A stretch of DNA of 64,000 nt from Setomelanomma holmii (GCA_010015745.1 ML978179.1:62001-126000), one strand, 5' to 3'; numbered from the stretch's first letter, positions 22,974-34,793 are shown. Notes: generated by a model not told the origin, from the letters alone. Numbers and translations are program-made.

Positions 22974-24777
22974 ATGACCATGCCTAATGGTAAGCCGCGC
23001 CAACGAGCGTGGAAACCGAAGAACCGGACTGGGTGCAAGACCTGCAAGTAAGTCACTAATCGATCGCAAACACGGACTCGGAGCTCTAGACCTTGCAATC
23101 TCAAGACGATCAACGAGTTCGTACATAGTTTTCGCTTTCATAAGCCTGCACCTGAGGACATTAGCGTACCTGCAGTCATTGGCTGACCTTCGTAGGATCC
23201 GTAAGGTTAAATGCGACGAAGAAAAGCCTCACTGCAAACGTTGTACCTCGACTGGCCGTACATGCGACGGCTACGATAACAACTTTAGACCGCCATCTCA
23301 TTCCCCGTCGTCCAGTCCACCGTCAGGTCTGACCGCACCTCAAAACGGCCGTGACCTTATCCGGTCTGTTTCACCCGTTCCGCTAGCTCCAGCCTTGCGT
23401 CTGAAGACTGCGCAGGAACGAGATAGCTTCGAGTTCTTCACCACCTATGCTGTCTCATCATTGCGAGGCTTTTTGGACTCTCCCTTCTGGCAAAGGGAAA
23501 TTCTGCAAGCAGCGCATCAACATGAGTCCGTCCAGCATTGCGTCGTTGCACTGGGCGCTATGCACCGGAGATTCTATGAAGGAAGCAATTCTCATATCAA
23601 CGGAGCCGATTTGACGGATCAGTATCTACAGTTTGCGTTGCGACAGTCCAATCAGGCCATCCAAGGCTTACTGAAGGCTTCAGGTCCCGGTGGTCGCGCA
23701 AACTCAGTAGACAAGGTTACACTGATGACATGCTCCGTCTTGTTTAGCAGTATGGCATGTCTGCAGGGTCACCAGCGAGAAGGACTTCAGCACCTGAGGA
23801 GTGGTATCAGAATGCTCAATGAGCTGGACGAAGAGGTCAACAGCAAAGCGCAAGGGCATCCAATCGACGTGGATTCTCTCCGATCAATTTTTGTAGGACT
23901 TGACATGCAAGCCCGATCTATCATGACTTCGCAGGAAGCAGAGAAATGGGAACCACTCCCTCGAACAAAGGCGCCAGCCATATCTGCAGATGCAGAGGTT
24001 GACGATGCAACCCTCTTAGCAATGCAGCGCTACCTGCAATCTCTTCTCAATCATGCGCTGGCTTTTTTACAAGCCACTGTGAAGAAGATTGCGGACGAAA
24101 GGGATTCTGTTTACTACGAGTATCGTCGACTACTGTCCCGTCTCGATCAAGGCACCGTTCTCCTCGACAGGCTCCGTGCGAAAGCAACATACACAACCGT
24201 CGATTACACACAGCCACTGTTGGCACTACGACTTTTGCACTCACAGCTCGAGTGCATGTTGCGATCGCCGCGATTCGACCTCGAGAGTAAATTCCGATTC
24301 ATGAGTGAGCCGTTCCGGGAGCCTTTCGATCTCGCGGCTCACTTTGCGAAAATGCTCGACCTTGCGACGCAATTACTGCCGCACAACTCTTCGCTCTCGC
24401 CTGTCTTCACAACGTCTATGGGCCCCCTCTCAGCCTTGTGGCTCATCGCGACCCGCGCCCCATCCTCCTGCACCGCTCTACGTAAGCGCGCCGTCCGACT
24501 AATGCTAAGCTACCCGAGAAGAGAAGGCTTCTGGGATGGACTGGTGGCAGGACAAATCGCACAAGAAGTACTGAAGCTGGAGCAAGAAAGCGCACAGGAG
24601 GAGCTAGGTCTATCCACTATGCCGAGTCGCGACCTGATCGTTCCAGATGATCTGAGGATCGTGGTTGTTGCTCTCAAGTATGATGAAGAAGACGACAGGA
24701 GAGCAGATGTCACGTATCGAAGTGCGCGAGAGTTAGCTGCGGGCGAATCGGGCAAAGTGCAATATCTGGCTTGGTAA
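22974..24777 (+). CDS. Zn(II)2Cys6 fungal transcription factor
   Basis: Exons 22974-23047 and 23196-24777 give 551 aa. The binuclear cluster is split by a 148-nt intron after CKTC. Joined, it reads GCKTCKIRKVKCDEEKPHCK, then RCTSTGRTCDGY, with all six cysteines at the expected spacing. The basic stretch RQRAWKPKNR precedes it. A Ser/Pro linker leads to a fungal-specific regulatory domain beginning near FFTTYAVSSLRGFLDSPFW and containing CVVALGAMHRRFYEG. Such proteins are nuclear DNA-binding regulators; the target is unknown. The neighbouring permease could be a target, but nothing in the sequence shows it. The transposon inserts 172 bp past the stop codon, leaving the gene intact. Confidence 0.88.
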
Positions 24778-24950
24778 CTCTTATGTGGCCACTGCAGGGA
24801 GTTTATTGAGCCAGAACGTAGACGGTGATCTTCTCATACACCGAGAGGCACAAGTAATTGTTGCTGCGGCTACCAACTACCATCTTTCACCAACGTGCTC
24901 GTACGATGCAGCTCAAGTATGAAGAGGGTGACCAAGCGTCAGGTCGTATA

Positions 24951-24974
24951 ACGTGTTCCACCACTCATCCGCCA
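24951..24974 (+). repeat. left terminal inverted repeat of the pogo-type element
   Basis: 24 bp, a perfect inverted match to 26743-26766. The subterminal motif CACCACTCATCCGCCA (24959-24974) is duplicated in tandem at 24976-24991 with one C-to-T change, so the left end is about 17 bp longer than the right. Confidence 0.92.
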
Positions 24975-25026
24975 ACACCACTCATCTGCCAGGCCCATCA
25001 AAATCAACGCGCCCGAACACGTTTAG

Positions 25027-26658
25027 ATGGCTCAACTCTCAACACCACAGCCTCAATCTACCCAGCGAGAGGGCAGACTAGCTCTTGCTACCTTAGCGCT
25101 TCAGAGAGACAAAAATTTACGCATCTATCATGTCTCAGCCTTGTACAATACTCCTTGCTCAACTCTACGCGGTCGCCTTGCAGGTGCTCTACCACAAGCT
25201 ACAGCCAACGTACAGAAACGAAAGCTCTCTCCTGTCGAAGAGCAGTCTCTTGTTCAGTGGATCTTAAACCTTGATCAACAAGGCTTTCCCCCCCAGATCA
25301 TCGACGTACGACGAATGGCAGACGTTCTGCTCACAAACCGCCGCCAAAATCCGCCTCCAATACCTGTAGGCAAGAACTGGGTGTCGCGCTTTGTCAAGAA
25401 CCAGCCAGAGCTCCAGACGAAGTGGAATAGGAAATTCCACTCACAACGCGCAAGATGTGAGGATCCTGTCAAGATAGGCGCGTGGTTCAAGCTTGTAGAG
25501 AACACGCGCCAGACGTGGGGTATCCTCTATGAGGACGTATACAACTTTGACGAGACTGGGTTTATGATGGGAATCGATGCAACGTCAAAGGTCGTCACCA
25601 GCGCTGACACGATCGGTCAGGCTACTGTCGTACAGCCAGGTAACAGAGAGTGGGTGACTACAATCGAGTGTATTAACGCGTCTGGTTGGCGTCTCTCAAC
25701 CTTTGTGATCTTGTCTGGAAAGCTCCACCAAGCTAGCTGGTACAAGGACCTCCCAGACGACTGGGTAGTCGCTGTTAGTGACAACGGCTGGACAACAGAT
25801 GAACTTGGCCTTGAGTGGGTAAAGCACTTCAACAGACACACAGAGACACGCACGTCAGGAGCTTACCGGCTGCTCATCTTAGACAGTCACAGCAGCCACT
25901 CTACACCTGAGTTTGACTGCTTCTGCTCAGACAACAAGATTATCACCCTCTGTATGCCACCTCACACGTTACACCTTCTTCAGCCACTTGACGTTGGCTG
26001 CTTCTCTCCTCTCAAGACAGCGTATGGACAGCAGGTAACTGAGCTTGCCCGCCAAGGAGTCTTTCACATCGACAAGCTTGACTTCCTCTACATCTATACT
26101 AAGATCAGGCCAATAGTTCTGTCTGAGGAGCACATTAAGGCTGGCTTTGAGGCGACAGGGCTCATTCCACCTTGTCCAGAACGCGTCCTATCTAACCTTA
26201 CTGTCGTCCGAACGCCGTCCCCACCAAGGACAGCAGAGAGTGAATTAGCTGCCTGGACAGCAGAGACTCCACGTACAAATACTCAGCTTCAGCAGCAGGC
26301 TCACCTTGTACGTGCTCTACTCCAGAGACAATCTCAGAGCCCTACAAGTCAAGCAATTGCTCAGCTTGTCAAATGTTGTCAGCTTGCTATGAACTCAGCG
26401 ACAATCTTAGCTGAGGAAAACTTAAAGCTACGCGCTGCCAACCACCGCCAGCGACGTAAGCGTCAAATACAACGACAGTATATAGCCCGTGGAGTAGCGT
26501 TGCAGGCTCAGGAAGGTCGTGCGCTAATCACAGAGGCTCAAGTAGGTGTTCAAGAGAGTCACCAAACGCAGACTCCACAGGCACGAATAAGAGCACCACC
26601 AACGTGCAGCAACTGCCACGTACAAGGTCACAACAGGACTCAATGTAGATCTATCTAG
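25027..26658 (+). CDS. pogo-like transposase (DDE1 superfamily)
   Basis: Single exon, 543 aa, uninterrupted. The order is an N-terminal psq-type helix-turn-helix (STLRGRLAG), a CENP-B-type HTH (LSPVEEQSLVQWILNLDQQG to GKNWVSRFVKNQPEL), then the DDE catalytic domain. The three acidic residues are in YNFDETGF, LLILDSHSSH and LQPLDVGCF. The last two are separated by 35 residues, the DD35D spacing I count here. The C-terminus has a long coiled region and a CCHC zinc knuckle (CSNCHVQGHNRTQC), common in fungal pogo-like transposases. The enzyme cuts and pastes the surrounding element. Confidence 0.95.
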   Translation: MAQLSTPQPQSTQREGRLALATLALQRDKNLRIYHVSALYNTPCSTLRGRLAGALPQATANVQKRKLSPVEEQSLVQWILNLDQQGFPPQIIDVRRMADVLLTNRRQNPPPIPVGKNWVSRFVKNQPELQTKWNRKFHSQRARCEDPVKIGAWFKLVENTRQTWGILYEDVYNFDETGFMMGIDATSKVVTSADTIGQATVVQPGNREWVTTIECINASGWRLSTFVILSGKLHQASWYKDLPDDWVVAVSDNGWTTDELGLEWVKHFNRHTETRTSGAYRLLILDSHSSHSTPEFDCFCSDNKIITLCMPPHTLHLLQPLDVGCFSPLKTAYGQQVTELARQGVFHIDKLDFLYIYTKIRPIVLSEEHIKAGFEATGLIPPCPERVLSNLTVVRTPSPPRTAESELAAWTAETPRTNTQLQQQAHLVRALLQRQSQSPTSQAIAQLVKCCQLAMNSATILAEENLKLRAANHRQRRKRQIQRQYIARGVALQAQEGRALITEAQVGVQESHQTQTPQARIRAPPTCSNCHVQGHNRTQCRSI

Positions 26659-26742
26659 TCTATCCTCTGTCTAAGTTTCAGACAATTTAAATTTGTGGTT
26701 GTGGAGTATTTGTACGCCAAGCCGTGTTGATTTTGGTGGGTC

Positions 26743-26766
26743 TGGCGGATGAGTGGTGGAACACGT
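26743..26766 (-). repeat. right terminal inverted repeat of the pogo-type element
   Basis: Exact reverse complement of 24951-24974, followed by the TA duplication at 26767-26768. Similarity to the left end continues inward for about 20 bp with several mismatches. Confidence 0.92.
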
Positions 26767-26768
26767 TA

Positions 26769-28094
26769 CTTTATTTTTGCACCATAATGAATGCATGCGC
26801 AAGGCCAGACCCACTTTCAGAAGCGCACGAATAGAGGAGTTGAGGCCCATTCGAGTCAACAAAGTAGACATGCGATCAACTCTTGAGGTCATGGCCGATA
26901 CTCTTGGTATCGGGTATACTCAAAAGCGGCACTAAGATAGTTGAGGATATTGGAAGAGGTTGACTGAGCAAAGGGCGTCTACCGCCTGGTGACTCAGTGG
27001 CTAGCTCGTAATGCATGCTTTGGACTTGTGGAGACCAGATGCATCACGTTTAAAATTGAGTAGAAGTGCGTCGCAGAGACGAGTGGCTTGCGAATCTGGA
27101 CGATCTAGATTGCCGAGCTGTAGGTCGCGCGTTGGGGTTCCGTGCGAGTGAGCTCACCCCGCATTCTTGAAGCCTAGAAGCCTCTCAACCTCAACACATT
27201 GGTCAAGCGCTCTTCGTACGAAAAGTACTGAGGTCTTATCTGGAATTCTGTGGGAGTCGACATCGAATGTCCTGGGTTTCGCGCCTACCATCGAGTCTCT
27301 CTGGACTTAAAGCACAAACTGTTGAGAGCAGGTGCTGCCTAGACAATTAGACGCAGCAGTCGCGAGAACCTCAGTTATGGGAGGAGCAAGTGGCTGGTAA
27401 ACAGAGTACTTAGCCTCTCATCTCACCTGAGACCAATGAATAACTCTTAGATCAACTTTTCTACTTCATCACAAACCGCTGATATCTGATTGGCTTCACC
27501 GCTTGCTGGAGGCTGTCGAGCGTGTACCACAGTTGTAAAACTTCCCTTCACGCCCACAGTAGGTTCAAGCAGCACTAGACCTGTGGCCTATTCGGCATCT
27601 AGTCTCTCAGCCCCTCTCGATCGGGCAAAGAGCCAGCTTTCCACGCTCCTTATCTGGTCAACCTCGACGATTCGGTTCACCTCTACCAACCGAACCTGCA
27701 AGCCCCCGCTCAAGTCGGTCCGACTGGCAGTTGTGCGGAGAAGCATGGAAAGAACTAGAGCCACTCCCTTACATCGTGGCTAAATTTCAGCTCTGTGCTT
27801 GTCAGCCATGTTCCTATCACGTTCCGCTAATCAAAGAGTGTATGGTTGTTGGCCAACCCAGATGCTCTATTCAGTCGAAGATATACACACCACTGCACAG
27901 CGGCGGAAACTTACAACGCTGGTACCTTCGGAGCGGCCATCGATATGCGACCATGCATTAACTCCAGCTGGAAAATACTGACGGCTAGTATGGTCGCTTG
28001 TGAAGATGTGTGTTTGCATTGTCATGAGCTGAAGAGCATGGGAGGTGCATAGTCTGGACGTGTGAGGTGCTGTACGATTGAGAAGATGCTGCAT
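26769..28094. other. gene-poor region right of the transposon
   Basis: About 1.3 kb with only short frames lacking recognisable features. No tRNA or second transposon end was seen. The last part is the promoter of the secreted-protein gene. Confidence 0.4.
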
Positions 28095-28104
28095 CTATAT
28101 AAGA
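28095..28104 (+). promoter_or_regulatory. TATA box (CTATATAAGA) of the secreted-protein gene
   Basis: A good TATA match about 80 bp upstream of the ATG at 28177, leaving room for a short leader. Confidence 0.55.
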
Positions 28105-28176
28105 CCAGTGGTTTATCGCCCGATATCATGAGGCGAACACGCAGAATTTCCTCTTCTCAAGATCCTACTTGGCAGA

Positions 28177-31041
28177 ATGCTCTCCAGGTTGCTCATCGCT
28201 GGCCTTGCCTGCCTTGGCACGAATGCCACTCCGTTGCGGGACTCAGCCAAAAGCTCCTCTATCCCACTAAAGGACAGGTCGGCTCTGATCACGGAGAAGG
28301 CACCTCTACATTTCCTCTTGCCCAGAAATCCCCCAGACCATGCACCCCATGACCATATCCACTTGGAGCTCCATGTGACCAAGCATCTGTTCTTCGGCCA
28401 GGAACATCCCGAGCGTTAGTGCAAAGCACACCCTATTTTCTATCGGAGCAACATAGCCATTAACCATATGACCAGGCCCGATGAAATGGGACTCGCGATA
28501 TGCCTCGGCGCACACGACATTTAAGCACCCCGCTGTGGTACTTGATCACTCTTCTCACGCCATCACCTCTCTCAAGGGCGATGTCATGGCAGTACAGTTT
28601 AGCGAGTGGAGTCCGTACGCTACTGCTCGTGCCAATTGGACTGAAGCTGGACTGCCGTTCCTGCTTGTCACCACTGTTGGCTCAAAGGACGATCACTTCG
28701 TTTACTACCTCACCAATTGGGTAGAATGCGTGGACGAGACTCTGGCCTGCAACCTTGGTGTTGAAGCTTCCGAGCTTGAGCACATTGGCGACGAGTTCAC
28801 ATTGGAATTTGGCCATTGGTCAGATCTTACCAAGCGTGATGTGTCGCCTCCACTAGTACCGGAAGCTCCACCCATTCCAGGCTCAATCCCAGAGACCCCC
28901 TCAGACCCTCTAACACCTGAGTCCTCTTTCGATGCTTCAATTGACGAACAAGCTGGCTTTTACGAATGGACACCTGAAACCTTTGCTGCAGATCTGAGGA
29001 ACTTTGCAGATGATATCACGGATTTCGATTATGATCATTACAACAGCAACGCCATCGATATTGGCGGAATCTATAACATGGATGGCTCCACCAAGGGCGA
29101 CTACATCCTCGAAGCCACGGAAAGCGATTTTGATCTCATGAGGTTCCGTAAGCGCGTCATCGACATCCAGAAGCGGGGTATCGTCGATGTTGTGCGTGGT
29201 AAGCTCGTGGCTGTTGGCCAAGCAGTCGTGAACGGCGTCAAGGGTGCCGTCGTCGACACTGGAAATAAGATTGCCGAAGCGTTCAAAAACGTCAAAGACC
29301 GTATTTTTGCAGCCATTGATGAAGTCAAGAGCTGGGTCGATGGCACACCAAGAACATGGGAGACCGCGGAAACTTACGCCTATCCTAACAGCTCTGACAA
29401 GCGATGGATCACTCAGAACAATTTCAAGCGCGCAGACGGGAAGTTTTACAACGCTCTTTCGCTCTTCGAGGAGAAAAAGGGTGGTGCTACTATCAACGCG
29501 TATTGCCTCGACTGCCAGGCATCCGCCGGTATCCGTATTAGAGGCACAATCGGGTACAAATGGGGAGAAGGTCTGAAGCATGGCTCAGTCGGTATCCATG
29601 GCAACTTCAAGGCGACCATGATCCTCGGTGTTGCCGCTCAATGTCGATACCAGTATAGATACGAGAAGCGTATCTTTGATGGAGGCATTCCAGGCCTTTC
29701 CGTTCCTCCCTTTTTCACCTTGGGTCCCATGGCTACGGCAGATCTTGGTGCCAACTTCGACCTCAACATCGCTGGCAACATGTTGGCTGGCGCGACTGCC
29801 ACGTTAGACAACATCGACGCTGTGATTGACATCGTCGATAACGACAAGAGCAAGAAGCCAGTGTTTAAACCTAAAATTGAGCCCATTGCCGCTGTTTCTG
29901 GTGCGCTTGCAGCTGGATTCTCCATGAGCATGCAGATCGGTCTGGCTCTTGGTCTTTCAATCGCCAAGGGTGCTGCCAGGGCTGACGTCTCCCTTATCAG
30001 CGAGCCGGGTGTCGGGATTAAGGTAACCGGTGGCGCTGCTGCGTCCCTCACTGGTGGTGTCAACACCGCTACGGATGGCTGCCAAGGTCTGAAACTCGAG
30101 TACGAGCTCCAACATTCCCTGTATGCGCAAGCCAAGGCCCGGCTCGTTTTCAAGGATTTCGACTCCAAGAAGTGGAAACTTATTGACGACTTCCGACAGA
30201 AGGTTGGAGGCACGTGTATTGGCAAGAACGTAAAACGACAAATTGACAACGGCACTGCTGTGGATGAAGCGAACGAGGCGGGATTCGATCTGTATGAGGA
30301 TTATAGCGTTGCGGTCACAGAGCTTGAGCCTGCAGATGGTTCAGACCTGTTTCTAACGGAATTCACAGATGACCAGTATGTGATGAAGGCGGAATCGATT
30401 TCCAAACAAAGCTAATCTTGAACAGATACAAAGTGCCATCGGCTGTCGAAGCATTCATTGACACCCCACCAACCCTGGAATCGGATATTGCGACCCTCAA
30501 TGCCAATGTCTCAAACACCGCCTTTAATTATTCAGCCGTCGCCGAGACCTCCCTTGACTGGATGCTCGCCAGTACTACGGACGGCAATCTCGCACTTCAA
30601 CCCGCCGAGTCCGACCTGGACCCTAACAACCTCTTCGCCTACTACGAAAATGTTCTCATTGGCGACGCCTTTGGCCGCGTCCTCGTCTACTACGACGGGG
30701 AAATGGCGCGCTACAACGCGTCCCGCATCCGCATGGTACTCCCGGAGCGCATCCCTAAGACCAGCAAGTCCATTGGTCTATGGCCCATCGACATTGGGCC
30801 GACTCCTAATGCGGCGCCCAATATGACGACCGACCTGCTCGTCGCCATTGATTCCTCGACTAATCCGTATTACCCTGTGCTCTGTAACTATGTGGGTGGT
30901 TTGTTCGCTAGCAAAATGTTCATTGTGTCGGATCCTGTGAGTGGAATTGCGGCGCTGACGAGTTCGGGGACGGATACGACGCTCACGGGAGCGCCGATTC
31001 AGAAGTGTGATTTGCTTGGTTTGTTGACGATCGAAATGTGA
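28177..31041 (+). CDS. large secreted protein of unknown function
   Basis: Exons 28177-28414, 28476-30375 and 30426-31041 give 917 aa. The signal peptide is MLSRLLIAGLACLGTNATP. Intron 1 (GTTAGT..CCAG) joins HPER to PMKWDSRY. Intron 2 (GTATGT...gctaat...CAG) joins FTDDQ to YKVPSAVEAF, removing the stop seen after KSISKQS-type residues. The N-terminal domain (to about 200) has FLLVTTVGSKDDHFVYYLTN. An Asp/Pro-rich linker and several KR sites follow. The middle domain has paired cysteines (YCLDCQASAGIRIRGTIGY) and a Gly/Ala-rich part that looks amphipathic (GALAAGFSMSMQIGLALGLS). The C-terminus carries several N-glycosylation sequons. It recalls large uncharacterised extracellular proteins of filamentous ascomycetes; I assign no function. 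Confidence 0.8.
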
Positions 31042-31608
31042 GGAGGAGGCCTAGGAGCTTGAAGTGTGTATACGACCAGAATCATGTGCGGGATTATCTT
31101 GGTCAGTCTCTGAGAGCTTTTTGGAGACGTACGTCAGACTCATACGCTGGTTAAATCTCTTTTTCATAACAACCAGATGCTGCTTTGCGACTTGAGGCAT
31201 TGGTGTCATGCCACCTAGCCATCGCTAACGAGAATAGCAGCAAACATCCGTGGCATCATATTCGATTTTGGCTACGCGGCTATGGACAGTTCTGGATTTG
31301 CTCCAATCCAGAAAGGTAGAGGGGACTAAAGACCCCGATTAAAGGCGGAAGGACAAATGCACCTCAGATGGCTGAGATCGACGGGATAGAAAGTATTCTC
31401 AGTCCCATGTCCTTGCGTTGTGGTGGCCTGTGAATGGACAGTGCACCGCTATCGTGTTTTGGAGCACAAAGCTAGGACGTGTGACGATTTTTGTGGACGG
31501 GTTTCGGACGCAGCGTGGAGCGCAGGAGGAGACTCGAAATTCATGTCGGTGCAATGTATATACATTAATTTCGTTGAAAAGGAAGTCTACAGAAACTCTC
31601 CGCAACTT
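31042..31608. other. convergent intergenic region
   Basis: 567 bp between convergent 3' ends of the secreted-protein gene and the FAD-oxidase gene. No gene or repeat was seen. Confidence 0.4.
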
Positions 31609-33307
31609 CTATATCGTCTCTCCATACGGCGCACCCTCCAACTTGTATCCGCCTGGCTGCAACGTCTGGAACACAGCACTAGGATCATACTTCTTCGCGA
31701 CGCTCTTAAGCTTTGCCAGGTTCGTCTCTCCATAGCTCGGTACGACGTTCTGGTACGGACCAGCATAGCTCATGTAAATATAGCGGTTATACACACCTCT
31801 CGCCTTCGCCTCCGCCTTCGCAGCATTCATGAAGTCGAGCGCAGCTTTATTGAAATGAGTGTCCTTGGAAGCATCATCCCACACCATGTAAAGCAGGCAG
31901 TGGAACAATAGGCCATCATTGTGGCTGAGACCAAGCGCATTGCCGCCCTTCTTGCTTATTTGGCTCAGTGCTGGTACGGTGAAGGCTTGGAATGTCAATG
32001 ATCCTTGGTCAGGGAGCGGTCCTACTGTCTTCTGGTGCAGAGCTTGCATCCACGTCATGAAGTTGCAGTCGAGCTTGAATGTGCCTGCCCAGAAAGAGTA
32101 GCGGTGACCAGCGGGCATCTATGCGTTGAGCATTTCTGTGTCGTTCGCAAGTGTACGATTGAGGGTCGAGGTCATAATTGCTGGGATGGAAAGATACCCC
32201 TTCAGAATAGCGGGCGGGTTAGCCTCGTTGACGGGTTCAAGGTATTCCAATTGAATCTGTGCGGCAGAATTGCCGGCGGTGACGGCGAATGACAGGATTT
32301 GAACAGCTTTGGGATCCGAGGGAGCGCTCTCAACCATTGTCGCAAATGCATTAATCAAGGCCGGGTAGTCGGGCGTCAGATGTATGCGTGTGCCGCCCCA
32401 CATTGTCTTGCCCTGGGGCTTTGTCTCTAAATTGAACTTGGTGACTACACCAAAGTTATTTCCTCCTCCACGAAGCGCCCAGTAGAGGTCCGAGAAAAGG
32501 GTCGGTGTGACGTTCAAAATGATGCCAGATGCGGTAACGACTTCGAAAGAAGCAACATTGCTAAGACAAGTCAATAATCAGAGCCATCAACGTGCCGAAT
32601 GAGTTACTTACTCGCAAGCAAAGCCGTAGATATTGGAGTGATGGGAAACACCGCCTCCCAAGACGAGGCCCAAACCAACATCAGAAGCGCGTCCACCAAT
32701 GACAGTTAGATCCTGTTCTACAAGCTTCGTGTAGACAGCTCCCCACCGATTTCCAGGTCCAATGGATGCGATCTTCTTGTCAGAAGAGAGCGTGATCTCG
32801 TTCATTCTCTCCAAGGACACGGTTATGCCGCCCTCAATGCTCCATGCGCCTGGGAACGCAGTGTGGCCACCGCCCTTGATGGAGAATGGGCATTGTGTCA
32901 GGCGAGACAGTAGTACAACTGTTGATACATCGAGTGCTTTTGCTGGCTTGAAGATGCAATATGGATCGACTGAAGCTGCCTGTGTCGACCAGTAGGCGGC
33001 CGTGAAAGCATCGTAGGTGGACCCTCCGGTCAGAACGTAGCTTCCGAAGAGAAGCTTGAGCGAGCTGCACTTTCTTTAGTGGTAGCTGACGGACTTCATG
33101 TCTAATACCTAGTTCACTTACAGCTGCAGAACAGAGGCTGATGAGCGAACGCTTCTCAGTCAATCCGTCAAGCTCGGGAAGGGCCGATACATTGACGCCA
33201 TTGCCGAGGAGGGCTTCGGTGATATTGAAGTCTACCGGCTCGAACACGTCTTGCGCCACCACAGATGCAGCGAGCGCACCCAGCGACACAAGCAGAAAGG
33301 ATCTCAT
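31609..33307 (-). pseudogene. berberine-bridge-type FAD-linked oxidase with in-frame stop
   Basis: Exons 33307-33122, 33069-32612 and 32560-31609 (minus) give 531 codons after splicing, with one in-frame TAG at 32121-32119. The signal peptide is MRSFLLVSLGALAASVVAQ. The FAD domain (PCMH type) has KGGGHTAFPGAW, whose His is the usual covalent flavin site, then RASDVGLGLVLGGGVSHHSN and ALRGGGNNFGVVTKFNLET. The BBE C-terminal segment reads GETNLAKLKSVAKKYDPSA followed by VFQTLQPGGY. Such enzymes are extracellular or vesicular oxidases of sugars, alcohols or secondary metabolites. The TAG lies between LNA and MPAGHRYSFWAGTF, where homologues continue without a break. No plausible intron removes it. 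Everything else is intact, so loss is recent, or the base is a sequence error. Confidence 0.8.
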
Positions 33308-34793
33308 CCTGTGCCCAGGTTGTTCACTACGTTGGACGGGGGCATGAGACACGAGCGACCGTTGAAAATCCAAGAAACCGGGAATCGGATCGAGAGATGC
33401 AGGTGCTTGTTGGGAGGTTTGCTGCCGGTGGTTTCTTATTGATGTTCAAATGGCTTGACCAACATCCTCCCCTGGACGAAGCAAGGGACAATAAGCCACC
33501 TTCCGTTTACCTATCCCAAGGATCAAGCAGTGAATCCTTCCATGATATCGAAAAGAGTAATAGTGGATTTAATGCGTCCTGGATGCACGCTACCGCAGTC
33601 TTAGATGCCCTAATGTAAGAGGCGTGGCGTACCGACCGAGACCATATTGTCGGGACGATACCTCGGATCATTCACTCGATAAGACGTTGCTGCAGAGACC
33701 CCAATACCGAACGCCTCTGCTACTAAGGAAGCCACATATTGAGGACCACACAGGTCGGAGAGAATTGAGTAGGTTCAATGGCGAGTTTGCATTGTAGAAG
33801 ACTGAGACCAGCCCAGGATGATGAGGACTCTATCATGGAAGTTGACTCGAAATCACCTCACACAGCTGCAAAGGCATCAGGCGAGAACGCACTTTGCGAC
33901 AGCAAATTGGTCAGGCGTCCTGGAGTGATATTTCGGGGTACAAGGTTGTTCGATGCAAATCCAGTGAACAAGAATCGAAATATGTTCTTCGGAGGGGTTT
34001 AGCTTGGAGGGCCTCATGCCAAGACGCTACATCGTGCCGTGTCTGTTGTCCGCCGCATTGCCGACAGACCGCTATCCTTGCGATACTCGAAACCACCACA
34101 TACTTGCCGGTTTCAAGATCCAGAAGGGTTCCTTGTGGGCAGGGATATCCGACGGAGAGATTCACGGCACTAGGAACTTACGTATGCACTCGCAGTCCTC
34201 TCGATGCCTCTGTGGCAACATCCAATTTTTGCCAACGTAGGTTAGAGCGAGCAGTGGAGGATTCGAATTGCAGACCCTTAAAATCGCGCGCTGCAGGCTA
34301 GCTAGATGTCTGCTCCACCACGCGTACACATCGCATCCCAATACCACGGGACGAGCCAGGCGCTGAGCAAGATAGCGGCACGTCCATCCGGGGAAGCCGG
34401 CGGATCCCAGTGAGGTTGATACCACACAAGGATATTCTCAATTGGATGTCTGGCGAACGGTTGGCGACTCATGCTTGTTTCCTTGCTGTTAAGACAACTT
34501 GAGGAAGGATGCATTGCGGTCTTGTGTCCAGGATGATTTGGCTACAGGAACGAAGGAACAAGCAGCAACCAACAGCCTTGTTTCCTGCTTGAACATGATC
34601 CTATAGCTGGCCAGACCAACCTGTGGCCAGGCGGGCTGCGACTTTCTCGATCACACAAATGTCTGACTTCTCAATGTGCGCAAGGCACTGCTCATGTCCG
34701 CAACACCATCGTCGCTGCCTCTGATTCCGTTCATTGTTTGCCCTTTAAAACTTTGATACCATCGTCTCTGTCTCTTCCTCCAAATCTACAGCC
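33308..34793. other. gene-poor region, FAD oxidase / rhodopsin-domain gene
   Basis: About 1.5 kb between divergent genes. There are only short frames. A tRNA-like string on the minus strand near 34255-34320 (B-box-like AATTCGAATCC) does not fold into a tRNA. A TTTAAA-type element sits about 50 bp before the next start codon. Confidence 0.4.

Larger units (their letters stand above)
24951..26766 (+). mobile_element. pogo/Fot-type DNA transposon, apparently complete
   Basis: A 1816-bp element flanked by the TA target duplication of the Tc1-mariner superfamily (24949-24950 and 26767-26768). The ends are perfect 24-bp inverted repeats starting ACGTGTTCCACCACTCATCC. It contains one intact transposase gene. 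It lies between the Zn2Cys6 regulator and a gene-poor stretch. The intact ORF and perfect ends suggest a recent insertion and no obvious RIP damage. Confidence 0.92.

Noticed and set aside
28937..29581. 214-codon minus-strand frame inside the secreted-protein gene
   Set aside because: Antisense shadow; the plus strand has signal peptide, spliced frame and TATA box.
32119..32160. Short intron (about 38 nt from a GTACAC donor to the TAG) that could hide the stop in the FAD oxidase
   Set aside because: It would shift the frame, lacks a branch site and is shorter than every other intron here.
34255..34325. tRNA-like string on the minus strand with a B-box-like AATTCGAATCC and an outer GTGGAG/CTCCAC pairing
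   Set aside because: The T-stem and anticodon stem do not pair, and the length between the outer arms is about 65 nt. At best a decayed tRNA-derived relic.
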